A DNA stretch of 64,000 nucleotides from CAZLAK01 sp964557545 (GCA_964557545.1 CAZLAK010000007.1:1-64000); one strand, 5' to 3'. Numbered from the stretch's first letter, positions 8,302-16,952 are shown. Made by a program: numbers and translations. Notes: generated by a model from the sequence alone, not told the origin.

Positions 8302-10212
8302 TTGAGCGGCGACTTCGAAAACAACAGGTATGTTGCTGAAGATATTCAAGTTCTCGAGGGCCTGGAAGCTGTACGCAGGCGCCCCGGCATGTACATTGGC
8401 AGTACTGGCCCAAGGGGCCTGCACCACCTCGTCTTCGAAGTTGTCGACAACAGTATCGACGAAGCAATGGCCGGCTTTTGCGACCGCATTGAGGTAGTAA
8501 TCAATACTGATAACTCGGTCACTGTTATTGACAACGGGCGCGGTATACCGGTGGACATCCACCCCAAGATGGGGCGCCCTGCTGTAGAGCTGGCCCTTAC
8601 CGTATTGCATGCCGGCAGCAAGTTTGGCGGGCGCGCCTACAAAGTCAGCGGTGGGCTGCACGGTGTCGGTGTTTCCGTGGTCAACGCCCTGTCCGAGTGG
8701 CTGGAGGTAGAAGTAAAGCGTGATGGTAAAATATACCACCAAAGGTACCAAAGGGGCGTGCCCGTCAGCGACTTAAAAGTAATAGGCAGCTCAAGCGGCA
8801 GCGGGACCAAGGTCACCTTTAAGCCCGACAGTGAAATTTTTGAAGAAGTTATTTTTAATTACGATACGCTGGCCCAGCGCTTAAGGGAATTATCTTTTTT
8901 AAACATGGGCATAAAAATCACCCTCAAAGATAAGCGCAGCGGCCAGGAAAATGTTTTCTTGCACGATGGGGGAATTAAGGATTTCATCAAGTACCTGAAT
9001 AAAAATAAAACACCCCTTCACAACAAGCCAATTTATTTCCAAAAGCAAAAAGACGGGGTTGTGGTAGAGGCAGCCCTTCAATACACCGACTCGTTTGTGG
9101 AAAATATATTTTCTTACGCCAATAACATCCACACCATTGACGGTGGCACCCATGAGGCGGGTTTCAAGGCGGCCTTGACCCGGGTGATCAATGATTACGG
9201 CCGCAAATATAACATATTGAAGAACGGGCTGCAGAACTTGTCCGGTGAAGATATAAGAGAGGGTTTAACTGCTGTTATCAGTGTAAAAGTTCCCGACCCC
9301 CAGTTTGAGGGCCAGACTAAAACGAAGCTCGGCAACAGTGAGGTAAGGAGCATTGTGGAGACAGTTGTCGGCGAAGAGTTGGGAACTTATCTAGAAGAAA
9401 ATCCGCCGGTAGCCAAGAAGATTCTGGAGAAGGCCGTTGTAGCTTTTCGGGCGCGTGAGGCGGCCCGTAAAGCCAGGGACTTGACCAGGCGCAAGAGTGC
9501 CTTGGAAAGCACTGCTCTGCCCGGCAAGCTGGCTGACTGCACGGAAAAGGACCCGTCTGTATCCGAACTTTACCTCGTGGAGGGGGATTCTGCGGGCGGC
9601 TCGGCCAAGCAGGGGAGGGACAGGCGCTTTCAGGCAGTGCTGCCGCTGAGGGGCAAAATTTTGAACGTGGAGAAGGCTCGCCTGGACAAAATACTGGCCA
9701 ACGAGGAGATTAGGGCCATGATTACGGCACTGGGGACGGGCATTGGTGAAGAATTTGATCTCTCCAAAGCCAGGTACCATAAAGTCATCCTCATGTCGGA
9801 TGCCGATATTGACGGCGCTCACATCAGAACACTTTTGCTGACCTTTTTCTACCGCTACATGAGACCGCTTATTGAGGCCGGTTACGTTTTTATTGCCCAG
9901 CCCCCGCTGTACAGGGTTAGAAAAGGAAAGCGCGATCACTACGTTTACAGCGATGCTGAATTAGAAAAGCTTTTAAACGAGATCGGGAGGGATGGAGTAA
10001 ATATTCAGCGATATAAAGGGTTAGGAGAAATGGACGCTAACCAGCTATGGGAAACGACCATGGATCCACAGACCAGGACTATCCTCCAAGTAAGCTTGGA
10101 AGATGCTATAGAAGCAGACGCCGTTTTTTCCATGCTTATGGGAGACCGCGTAGAGCCGCGCCGGGAATTTATTCAGGAAAACGCTAAGCTGGTACGCAAT
10201 CTAGACGTTTAG
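8302..10212 (+). CDS. gyrB: DNA gyrase subunit B
   Basis: 636 aa, the short Gram-positive form. GHKL ATPase region with EVVDNSIDEAMAG and the YIGSTG start motif; transducer domain; TOPRIM with EGDSAGGSAKQGRDR near residue 425 and DADIDGAHIR near residue 505; C-terminal IQRYKGLGEM. It is the ATPase subunit of the supercoiling enzyme. The TTG start at 8302 has AAGGAG about 11 bases upstream. A strong terminator follows. Confidence 0.98.
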   Translation: MSGDFENNRYVAEDIQVLEGLEAVRRRPGMYIGSTGPRGLHHLVFEVVDNSIDEAMAGFCDRIEVVINTDNSVTVIDNGRGIPVDIHPKMGRPAVELALTVLHAGSKFGGRAYKVSGGLHGVGVSVVNALSEWLEVEVKRDGKIYHQRYQRGVPVSDLKVIGSSSGSGTKVTFKPDSEIFEEVIFNYDTLAQRLRELSFLNMGIKITLKDKRSGQENVFLHDGGIKDFIKYLNKNKTPLHNKPIYFQKQKDGVVVEAALQYTDSFVENIFSYANNIHTIDGGTHEAGFKAALTRVINDYGRKYNILKNGLQNLSGEDIREGLTAVISVKVPDPQFEGQTKTKLGNSEVRSIVETVVGEELGTYLEENPPVAKKILEKAVVAFRAREAARKARDLTRRKSALESTALPGKLADCTEKDPSVSELYLVEGDSAGGSAKQGRDRRFQAVLPLRGKILNVEKARLDKILANEEIRAMITALGTGIGEEFDLSKARYHKVILMSDADIDGAHIRTLLLTFFYRYMRPLIEAGYVFIAQPPLYRVRKGKRDHYVYSDAELEKLLNEIGRDGVNIQRYKGLGEMDANQLWETTMDPQTRTILQVSLEDAIEADAVFSMLMGDRVEPRREFIQENAKLVRNLDV

Positions 10213-10218
10213 AAAGAG

Positions 10219-10250
10219 CTTCCTCCGGTTAAGGAGGGAGTTTTTTTTAC
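10219..10250 (+). terminator. Rho-independent terminator after gyrB
   Basis: Stem CTTCCTCC (10219-10226) / GGAGGGAG (10233-10240) with loop GGTTAA and one G-T pair, followed directly by TTTTTTTT. It lies 7 bases after the gyrB stop and separates gyrB from the small gene and gyrA. Confidence 0.9.
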
Positions 10251-10466
10251 TTTTAGAGTATTTTCAAAGTATTTTTAGGTTTTTTGGGTGATAATTTTTT
10301 TAAAAATACTATTTATTTAAAGTTACAGTAAGTGTTACTTAGATAATTGAATATAATCTAACTATATAAGCATTATTTGCTTAAAAAGACCAAATATGAC
10401 CCTTGTGTTTGTGTGTTAGTATGTTAAACAAATACACATTTGTTATTTTTTGGGAGGCACAACGAC

Positions 10467-10733
10467 ATGAGGGCTTTGCCGTTCAGATGGAAATCTTTTT
10501 TAGTCCTGATGATTTTCTCGGCAGCAGTATTTTTTACCGGAGCACTGGCTGAAAAAATGAGCGGGCTGTTAGAGGGTGTAGAATCATACATACCCGGCGT
10601 CTGGCAAAAAATTAAGAGCTTTATACAAGAAAGATTTATTTTTAAAGTGGGTTCGGCCGGCTGCGGGGCAGAATTTGAGCGTGCAACGCTAAATCAGCCG
10701 GCAAAAGGCAGCTCTTTTATAAGGGGACCCTAA
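10467..10733 (+). CDS. Small predicted exported or membrane protein, unknown function
   Basis: 88 aa from the ATG at 10467, preceded by GGGAGG with 9-base spacing; an upstream ATG at 10440 lacks such a site. The N-terminus is basic (MRALPFRWK), then a hydrophobic stretch SFLVLMIFSAAVFFTGALA that fits either a signal peptide ending AxA or one membrane anchor. The rest is a short amphipathic region (LLEGVESYIPGVWQKIKSFI) and a Ser/Gly-rich tail. I do not recognise the family. Its position between gyrB and gyrA, behind its own AT-rich upstream region, is unusual. Confidence 0.6.
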   Translation: MRALPFRWKSFLVLMIFSAAVFFTGALAEKMSGLLEGVESYIPGVWQKIKSFIQERFIFKVGSAGCGAEFERATLNQPAKGSSFIRGP

Positions 10734-10738
10734 AGGTA

Positions 10739-11040
10739 GTGCTTTATCCAGCGCATATACCCAAAGGGTTGGGGGAGGTGGCCGTTCAAGCAGCCCGTTG
10801 AAACGGCGAGGTTATGAGGGGGCGGTGGTGCCATTTGAATGTTTAAACCTTATTACAAAGTTCGCCAGAATGCGGCTTTTTGAGGTTTGTGCGGAGAGGA
10901 CCTGTGTTTTGGGGTCACAAGTTAAAGTAAGAATTATAAACCTTGGCCGCTTCTTGGTAAAGCTAACTTAAAAGATCGAGATATTGGCTTTAAAAATTTT
11001 AAAAGTTTTAATTTATAAAATGCAGGCCTGCAAAATTATT
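10739..11040 (+). ncRNA. Possible structured RNA between the small ORF and gyrA (unassigned)
   Basis: In this gene-free stretch the part 10740-10860 is clearly GC-richer than its AT-rich surroundings. It contains potential stems, for example CCGTTCAA (10785-10792) pairing with TTGAAACGG (10799-10807, one bulged A), and further on CCTGTG with CACAAG. I could not match it to tmRNA, SRP RNA, RNase P RNA or a riboswitch class by eye. It may be a small RNA, a leader, or decayed sequence. Confidence 0.3.
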
Positions 11041-11045
11041 AAAAA

Positions 11046-11074
11046 TTGCTTTTAAAACCACTGTTTGTTATAAT
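11046..11074 (+). promoter_or_regulatory. SigA-type promoter for gyrA
   Basis: TTGCTT (11046-11051), 17-base spacer, perfect TATAAT (11069-11074); 41 bases before the gyrA start codon. Confidence 0.7.
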
Positions 11075-11115
11075 TCGTTTCGTGAAAGGTTCAAAAGAAA
11101 AGAGGGGAAGTTATT

Positions 11116-13542
11116 TTGGCGGCGCTTGGCGGGAAAGTAATACCAGTTGATATAAACGAAGAAATGAAAAATTCCTACCTCGATTACGCCATGAGCGTTA
11201 TTGTAGGCAGGGCCCTGCCAGATGTGAGAGACGGTTTAAAGCCCGTTCACCGGCGGATTCTTTACGCCATGTACAGACTTGGTCTTACACCGGATAAACC
11301 CCACCGCAAGTCGGCCTACATCGTCGGTGAAGTTCTTGCCAAGTATCACCCCCACGGCGATGCAGCCGTTTACGACGCTCTGGTCCGCTTAGCGCAAGAC
11401 TTTGCCTGCCGTTACCCGCTGGTTGACGGTCACGGCAACTTTGGTTCTATTGACGGCGATGCGGCGGCGGCCATGCGTTACACCGAAGCCCGCCTGGCCC
11501 GCATCGCCGCCGAAATGCTCACTGACATAGATAAGGATACGGTAGATTTTATTCCCAATTACGACGGCAAGACTGAGGAACCCACCGTTTTGCCGTCCCG
11601 CATTCCCAACTTGCTCATCAACGGTTCAGCCGGCATTGCCGTCGGCATGGCTACCAATATACCGCCTCATAACTTAGGTGAAGTTATCGACGGGCTGGTA
11701 ATGCTCATCGATAAGCCGCAAGCAGAAGTAAAAGAGCTGATGACCGTTATATTGGGGCCGGACTTTCCCACCGGCGGTAAAGTTATGGGCCGCCAGGGAA
11801 TTGTACAGGCGTACACGACGGGCAGAGGGAGTATTAAGGTGCGCGCGCAAGCCGCGGTCGAAAAGATGGGAGGCGGCAGGCACTGTATTGTGGTCAGCGA
11901 AATACCCTATCAGGTCAATAAGGCCAAGCTCATTGAAAAGATTGCTGAGTTGGTCAAAGATAAAAAGATCGAGGGTATAAGTGATTTAAGGGATGAGTCT
12001 GACCGCCGCGGCATGCGCATAGTTGTTGAACTAAAGAGAGACGCCGACCCCAAAGTTATATTGAACCAGCTCTACAAGCACACCCAAATGCAGGAAACTT
12101 ACGGGGTTATCATGCTGGCCCTGGTCGACGGCCAGCCGCAGGTCTTAAACTTAAAACAACTGCTATTTTATTACTTGGAACACCAGAAAGACGTAATAGT
12201 GCGCCGCACTCGTTTTGACCTTGAAAAAGCGGAGCGGAGAGCGCACATAGTGGAGGGTCTGCGCGTTGCCCTGGCCCACTTAGACGAAGTAATCGCCATT
12301 ATCCGCTCGTCAAAAACGCCGGAAGATGCCAAAAAGGCACTGGTAGAAAGATTTAACCTTACTGAAAAGCAGGCCGAAGCCATTGTGGAAATGCGCTTAA
12401 GGCAGCTTACCGGCCTGGAGAGGGATAAACTGGAAGAAGAGTATAAAAATTTGGTGGAAAAAATTTCCTACCTGCGCTCGGTTTTAGCAGATGAAAAGAA
12501 GGTTTTGGGTATTATAAAGGAGGAGCTTCTGGCCATTAAAAGCTCATACGCCGACCCGCGGCGCACGGTCATAACAGCCGAAGAAGCCCTTTTGGGCGAG
12601 GAAGACCTTATCGCCGAAGAAGATGTCGTTATTACGGTGACCAACCAGGGTTACATTAAGAGAATACCTCTGGATACTTACCGCAGCCAGCACCGCGGCG
12701 GCCGCGGGGTGACGGCTATGGGTACAAAAGAAGAGGATTTTGTCCGCCACCTCTTTATAACAACCACCCACCACTTCTTTCTTGTATTTACTAATAAAGG
12801 CAAGGTATACAGGCTCAAGGTGCATGAAATACCCGAGGCGGGAAGGCAGGCCAGGGGAACGGCTATTGTTAACCTGCTCTACATCGGCAGTGATGAGAGG
12901 ATTACAGCCGTCATTCCGGTGAGAGATTTTGGCGGGGGTCACTTCCTCTTCATGGCTACCAGGCGCGGGGTGGTGAAAAAAACGCCGCTTGCCGATTATG
13001 ACACTTCTCGCCGCGACGGGATTATTGCCCTGTCCCTCGATGAGGGGGATGAGCTGGTGGGTGTACAGCTCACCAGCGGCAGCGAAGAGATCTTTTTGGC
13101 TACCAGGCGGGGAATGGTCATCCGCTTTCCCGAGACAGACGTCCGCTCAATGGGCCGTACGGCCCGCGGCGTAAAAGGAATTACCTTGGAGGACGGGGAC
13201 GAAGTGGTCGGCATGGGGACGGCGCGTGAGGGTGCATTTTTGCTTTCTGTGACCAAAAAGGGTTACGGCAAGCGCACGCATTTGGATGAGTTCCGGGTGC
13301 AGTCCCGGGGCGGAAAAGGGGTTACAGGCACAAAGGTCACCTCCAGAAACGGCGCGGTAGCCACTATCGGGGTGGTAGGGGAAAGCGATGAGGTAATGCT
13401 GGTCACGGCCGAGGGGTTAATTATCAGGCTAAAGGCCAAAGAAATCTCAGCCCTGGGCAGGTCTGCCCAAGGCGTAATGCTCATGAGGCTGGAAGAAGGC
13501 GATGCCGTGGTAGATATGGCCAAAGTTTGTGAGGAGGAATAA
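11116..13542 (+). CDS. gyrA: DNA gyrase subunit A
   Basis: 808 aa. N-terminal breakage-reunion domain with the active-site tyrosine in AAMRYTEARL, a coiled-coil tower (residues 370-470) and a six-bladed C-terminal domain with a GyrA box QHRGGRGV near residue 527, close to the QRRGGKG consensus, which marks gyrase rather than topoisomerase IV. Position 83 (E. coli numbering coincides) is Ala in HGDAAVYD rather than Ser. The TTG start at 11116 has GAGGGGAAG upstream. It has its own promoter and terminator. Confidence 0.98.
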   Translation: MAALGGKVIPVDINEEMKNSYLDYAMSVIVGRALPDVRDGLKPVHRRILYAMYRLGLTPDKPHRKSAYIVGEVLAKYHPHGDAAVYDALVRLAQDFACRYPLVDGHGNFGSIDGDAAAAMRYTEARLARIAAEMLTDIDKDTVDFIPNYDGKTEEPTVLPSRIPNLLINGSAGIAVGMATNIPPHNLGEVIDGLVMLIDKPQAEVKELMTVILGPDFPTGGKVMGRQGIVQAYTTGRGSIKVRAQAAVEKMGGGRHCIVVSEIPYQVNKAKLIEKIAELVKDKKIEGISDLRDESDRRGMRIVVELKRDADPKVILNQLYKHTQMQETYGVIMLALVDGQPQVLNLKQLLFYYLEHQKDVIVRRTRFDLEKAERRAHIVEGLRVALAHLDEVIAIIRSSKTPEDAKKALVERFNLTEKQAEAIVEMRLRQLTGLERDKLEEEYKNLVEKISYLRSVLADEKKVLGIIKEELLAIKSSYADPRRTVITAEEALLGEEDLIAEEDVVITVTNQGYIKRIPLDTYRSQHRGGRGVTAMGTKEEDFVRHLFITTTHHFFLVFTNKGKVYRLKVHEIPEAGRQARGTAIVNLLYIGSDERITAVIPVRDFGGGHFLFMATRRGVVKKTPLADYDTSRRDGIIALSLDEGDELVGVQLTSGSEEIFLATRRGMVIRFPETDVRSMGRTARGVKGITLEDGDEVVGMGTAREGAFLLSVTKKGYGKRTHLDEFRVQSRGGKGVTGTKVTSRNGAVATIGVVGESDEVMLVTAEGLIIRLKAKEISALGRSAQGVMLMRLEEGDAVVDMAKVCEEE

Positions 13543-13544
13543 AA

Positions 13545-13572
13545 GCGCCGCCCTTTTTAGGCGGCGGGTTTT
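13545..13572 (+). terminator. Terminator after gyrA
   Basis: CGCCGCC (13546-13552) / GGCGGCG (13560-13566), 7-base loop, followed by GGTTTT. It starts 3 bases after the gyrA stop. Confidence 0.85.
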
Positions 13573-13573
13573 G

Positions 13574-13603
13574 CTCAGAGTACCGTTACTCAGAGCACCG
13601 TTA
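13574..13603. repeat. 15-bp tandem duplication spanning the M24 peptidase stop codon
   Basis: CTCAGAGTACCGTTA (13574-13588) and CTCAGAGCACCGTTA (13589-13603), one mismatch. On the reverse strand each unit encodes VTVL plus a TGA stop, so the gene end is present twice in frame. Confidence 0.85.
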
Positions 13604-14786
13604 CGGCATCTTCGAGCTGGTTGAGCTGTTCTGTGCCACTTGCGGTTACGAGAAAAGTGTCTTCTACCCCCACGGTCCCTTCGCCGGGAAAAGAAAACTT
13701 GGGCTCCAGGGCGAAAACCATTCCCGGCTGGAGGACAATATCAAAGTTTTTGGCTATGACCGGCAGTTCATCGAGTTCTAAGCCGACCCCGTGCCCTACA
13801 AAACTCACCCCCTGGCCGTACCCCATAAAGTGGCTGGCAAGACCTGCCTTTTGCGCCATGCTCTGGGCCGTGTTGTAAAGTTCTTTTCCGTTGGAGCCGG
13901 GCACAGCCTGGCAAACAGTCTTCCTTTTAATGCGCAAAGCGGTTTCATGGGCCTCTAATAGCTTATCGGGAAGCGGCCCTATGGAAAATATTCTGGTCTG
14001 ATCAAATACATAACCGCGGAAAACGGTGGCAAAATCGACTACTATTGGCTCATGGCGGCCGATTCTTTTGCAGCTGGGGCCCTGGGGAAAATGCGGCCCC
14101 AGACCGGCTCCTCCGGTGGGGCCGTCAAAAAAGCTGGCGTAGGCCGATGTCCAGCCCGAGAGGATGTGAGCCGTGCCTTCCTGGTTGAAAGCCCTGGTGC
14201 GGATCAATCCCTGGTGTCCCTTTAGCCTTAAAAGGTATTCAATTCTGGCTCCCAGTTCGGCTTCAGTCATGCCTTCTTTTATAAAATCGGGTATTTCTTC
14301 AAACACTTCTTTAGAAAGGCGGCCTGCTTCTTTGAGAATTTCTATCTCGTAAGGCGTTTTAATCATCCTGATGCGCCGCACGGCTGGCGAGATGTCAACT
14401 ATTTCTGCCGGCTTTAACATTTCTTTATACTTTAAAAACAGGTTATAAGGAATGACGTCCAGCTCTAATCCCAGGCGGTCATTACTCTTTGTGCTGCGGG
14501 CAATCATATTGCCCATCTCTTTAAAGTTTTGCACTTCAACTATATTCTCCAGGGCACTCTCTTTTTCTGCCCTCTCGTAATTCCTCCTGACCATAAGCGT
14601 AGGTTCGCCCCGGTCCGGAATAAAGAGGTGGGCGTCCTGGCATGTTCCGCTGAAGTAAAACAAATCGGCTTTTTGTACGATGAGGGCGCCCCCGATGCCT
14701 TCTCCCAAGAGGTGCTCCTGCAGCTTAAACACCCTGTTGTATATTTCTTCTCCCGGTATCCGGTTTACTAGAAATTCGCCGGCCAT
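13590..14786 (-). CDS. M24 family metallopeptidase (Xaa-Pro aminopeptidase-like)
   Basis: 398 aa. It has an N-terminal creatinase-like domain (residues 1-155) and a C-terminal pita-bread domain with the five metal ligands in order: Asp in VVDFATVF, Asp in FDQTR, His in GHGVGLELDE, Glu in ALEPKF and Glu in VGVEDTF. Family members remove residues before proline from peptides. Substrate preference cannot be told; this lineage is common in anaerobes as a 'Xaa-Pro peptidase family' protein. It stands alone on the reverse strand and converges with gyrA. Confidence 0.88.
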   Translation of the reverse strand: MAGEFLVNRIPGEEIYNRVFKLQEHLLGEGIGGALIVQKADLFYFSGTCQDAHLFIPDRGEPTLMVRRNYERAEKESALENIVEVQNFKEMGNMIARSTKSNDRLGLELDVIPYNLFLKYKEMLKPAEIVDISPAVRRIRMIKTPYEIEILKEAGRLSKEVFEEIPDFIKEGMTEAELGARIEYLLRLKGHQGLIRTRAFNQEGTAHILSGWTSAYASFFDGPTGGAGLGPHFPQGPSCKRIGRHEPIVVDFATVFRGYVFDQTRIFSIGPLPDKLLEAHETALRIKRKTVCQAVPGSNGKELYNTAQSMAQKAGLASHFMGYGQGVSFVGHGVGLELDELPVIAKNFDIVLQPGMVFALEPKFSFPGEGTVGVEDTFLVTASGTEQLNQLEDAVTVL

Positions 14787-14959
14787 GATTTCCCTCCCGG
14801 ACTGGTTTTGTGGGCTAAACCTGCTCTTAAATTGCCAGAGTTAGTTTATTTTGTTTTTAATTTATTTTTTTGTTATTATAGAGCATAATTAATGTTTTTT
14901 GAATTAAAAAATAAAATTTTTGGCAAAGAGCGTATTTGAGCACTCTGAACGAAACTCTG

Positions 14960-15018
14960 GTCCGTCTACAATCGTTTCTTTCGACAATCTTGTCACGGAC
15001 TTTTTTCTATTGTAGAAT
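14960..15018 (+). promoter_or_regulatory. pdxS promoter within nested inverted repeats
   Basis: TTGTCA (14990-14995), 17-base spacer, TAGAAT (15013-15018) gives a good SigA promoter about 42 bases before pdxS. Overlapping it are GTCCGT (14960-14965)/ACGGAC (14995-15000), then T6; TCTACAAT (14965-14972)/ATTGTAGA (15009-15016); and GACAA (14983-14987)/TTGTC (14990-14994). The repeats could be operators or mutually exclusive hairpins. Confidence 0.55.
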
Positions 15019-15060
15019 AATTTGTTAGTTAAGAGCAGAACTCGAATGGAGGCATAGAAG

Positions 15061-15957
15061 ATGGCAGCCGACAGTGCACAAAAGGGCACCTGGACAGTGA
15101 AAAAAGGCCTTGCCGAAATGCTAAAGGGCGGGGTCATTATGGACGTCACCACCCCCGAGCAGGCCAAAATAGCCGAAGAAGCCGGAGCTTGCGCCGTCAT
15201 GGCCTTGGAGCGTGTGCCGGCCGACATAAGGGCGGCGGGGGGCGTGGCCAGGATGGCCGACCCCACAGTTATTTTGCGGATCATGGACGCTGTGACCATA
15301 CCGGTGATGGCCAAAGTGCGGATCGGCCATTTTGTGGAGGCCCAGATCTTAGAGGCCCTAGGGGTAGACTACATCGACGAGAGCGAAGTGCTCACCCCTG
15401 CCGATGAGCAGCACCACATCGACAAGCACGCTTTTAAGGTTCCCTTTGTTTGCGGGGCGAGAAACTTGGGAGAGGCCTTGCGCAGGATAGGCGAAGGGGC
15501 GGCTATGATCAGGACTAAAGGCGAGCCCGGCACCGGCAACGTGGTAGAGGCCGTAAGGCACATGCGGATTATGATGAGCGAGATACGCCGTGTGCAGAAC
15601 ATGCCGAAAGAAGAACTGATGGCTTACGCCAAAGAGATTGGAGCCCCTTATGAGCTGCTGGTGCAGGTAGCCGAACTCGGTCGCCTGCCGGTAGTGAATT
15701 TTGCTGCCGGCGGTATTGCCACTCCGGCTGACGCTGCTCTTATGATGCAGCTGGGAAGTGACGGCATATTTGTCGGTTCCGGTATTTTCAAGTCCAAAGA
15801 CCCCATAGCGAGGGCCAGGGCCATTGTGGCTGCTACTACCCACTACAATGACCCCCATGTTTTGGCGGAAGTTTCCAAGGGTCTGGGAGAAGCCATGCCC
15901 GGCCTGGAGATATCTGCTATTGCTCCTGCCCAGAGGATGCAGGACCGCGGCTGGTAA
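15061..15957 (+). CDS. pdxS: PdxS, pyridoxal 5'-phosphate synthase lyase subunit
   Basis: 298 aa. A TIM barrel with family signatures GGVIMDVTTPEQAKIAEEAG, ALERVPADIR, VMAKVRIGHFVEAQ and DYIDESEVLTPADE; the two catalytic lysines are in MAKVRIGH and the DKHAFKVPFVCG region. It makes PLP from ribose 5-phosphate, glyceraldehyde 3-phosphate and ammonia supplied by PdxT. The ATG at 15061 follows GGAGGC. pdxT lies 68 bases downstream, so the two form an operon. Confidence 0.98.
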   Translation: MAADSAQKGTWTVKKGLAEMLKGGVIMDVTTPEQAKIAEEAGACAVMALERVPADIRAAGGVARMADPTVILRIMDAVTIPVMAKVRIGHFVEAQILEALGVDYIDESEVLTPADEQHHIDKHAFKVPFVCGARNLGEALRRIGEGAAMIRTKGEPGTGNVVEAVRHMRIMMSEIRRVQNMPKEELMAYAKEIGAPYELLVQVAELGRLPVVNFAAGGIATPADAALMMQLGSDGIFVGSGIFKSKDPIARARAIVAATTHYNDPHVLAEVSKGLGEAMPGLEISAIAPAQRMQDRGW

Positions 15958-16025
15958 ATGCAAAGTGCGCCGCTACTGAGCAAGTAAAGGCGTCAATGTA
16001 CTAAAGAAAGGAAGTTTTTGTCACT

Positions 16026-16595
16026 ATGATTGTGGGCGTCCTGGCTTTGCAAGGGGCTTTTAGAGAACACCAGGCGGCTTTGGAAGCGTGCGGCGCCAAG
16101 ACCGTGCAGGTGAGAAAGCCCCAGCATCTTGATGGTCTTGCGGCTCTGGTCATACCGGGCGGTGAGAGCACAACTATCGGCAAGCTTCTGGAAGATTACT
16201 GCCTGCTTGAGCCCATTATAAAAATGGGCAGGAAGGGTATGCCAATTTTTGGCACCTGCGCCGGGCTCATCCTGCTGGCCAAAGAGATTGCCGGCTCAAA
16301 CCAGCCGCGCCTTGGCCTTATGGACTGCACGGTAGAGCGCAATGCCTTCGGCCGTCAGGTGGACAGCTTTGAGGCTGACCTTGCCATCCCGGTGCTCGGC
16401 GACGCTCCCTACCGGGGCGTGTTCATCCGGGCCCCCTACATCACCAGAGTGGGCGAAGGGGTAGAGGTGCTGGCAGAGTACGGCGGTAAAATAGTCTTTG
16501 CCCGCCAGGGCAATATCTTAGCGGCCGCCTTTCACCCCGAGCTGACTTCTGACTTGCGCGTGCACAGGTACTTTTTAGACATATGCAAAAGTTAA
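16026..16595 (+). CDS. pdxT: PdxT, glutaminase subunit of PLP synthase
   Basis: 189 aa class I glutamine amidotransferase: GGESTTIG oxyanion region, nucleophile Cys in FGTCAGLILLA near residue 78, and catalytic His/Glu in FHPELTSD near residue 170. It feeds ammonia to PdxS. The ATG at 16026 has AAAGGAAG upstream. Confidence 0.98.
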   Translation: MIVGVLALQGAFREHQAALEACGAKTVQVRKPQHLDGLAALVIPGGESTTIGKLLEDYCLLEPIIKMGRKGMPIFGTCAGLILLAKEIAGSNQPRLGLMDCTVERNAFGRQVDSFEADLAIPVLGDAPYRGVFIRAPYITRVGEGVEVLAEYGGKIVFARQGNILAAAFHPELTSDLRVHRYFLDICKS

Positions 16596-16600
16596 TAAAC

Positions 16601-16613
16601 GGTGCCAGGCACC
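16601..16613. repeat. Palindrome GGTGCCAGGCACC (copy 1)
   Basis: A 13-bp perfect palindrome around one central A, 5 bases after the pdxT stop, followed by TTGTTTTT. A near-identical palindrome occurs at 58767-58778 after another gene; both follow a GTTAATAA stretch. It may be a small dispersed repeat or a terminator-linked element. Confidence 0.5.
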
Positions 16614-16655
16614 TTGTTTTTAACTTATTGAAAATATCTTCTTCGGGCGGGCATC

Positions 16656-16684
16656 TTGCAAGTTTTTGTTGGTTGTAGTAATAT
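16656..16684 (+). promoter_or_regulatory. Promoter of the T-box leader
   Basis: TTGCAA (16656-16661), 17-base spacer, TAATAT (16679-16684). Transcription would start near 16691, just before T-box stem I. Confidence 0.65.
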
Positions 16685-16699
16685 CTTAAGCAAGTTTTA

Positions 16700-16952
16700 T
16701 AAAAAACCCGGTGAAGGGGTAGAGTAACCGTTTGCTGTCCTGGCAGAGAGCCGGTGGATGCTGCGAACCGGTAGGGGCGGCGGTGAAATGGCTCCCTGGA
16801 GGGGGCCTGCCGAAAAAAGTAGTAGGCGGGTTCGGGGAAGCCCCGTTATAACTGTTTCGAGGCGGGCCGTAAAGGGCGGGTTTGCTCTTTTAGGCCAAGA
16901 AGGGTGGTACCGCGGGAGATAACCTCTCGTCCCTGTACAGGGGCGGGAGGTT
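16700..16952 (+). promoter_or_regulatory. T-box leader (serine or glycine family) for the aminotransferase-serA operon
   Basis: It contains the T-box signature AGGGTGGTACCGCG at 16901-16914 and the AGAGAG stem I element at 16745-16750. The final hairpin AACCTCTCGTCCC (16921-16933) / GGGGCGGGAGGTT (16940-16952) is the terminator arm, though the T run after it is poor (AAATTATT). T-boxes sense uncharged tRNA. In the specifier region after GAAAT, GGC (16790-16792, Gly) and TCC (16793-16795, Ser) stand side by side. The downstream serine genes favour TCC, but motif spacing also allows GGC. Confidence 0.9.

Noticed and set aside
10739..11040. tmRNA, SRP RNA or RNase P RNA
   Set aside because: None of the hallmark sequences (T-arm with CCA, GGAA SRP loop context, GAGGAAAGTCC) is present.
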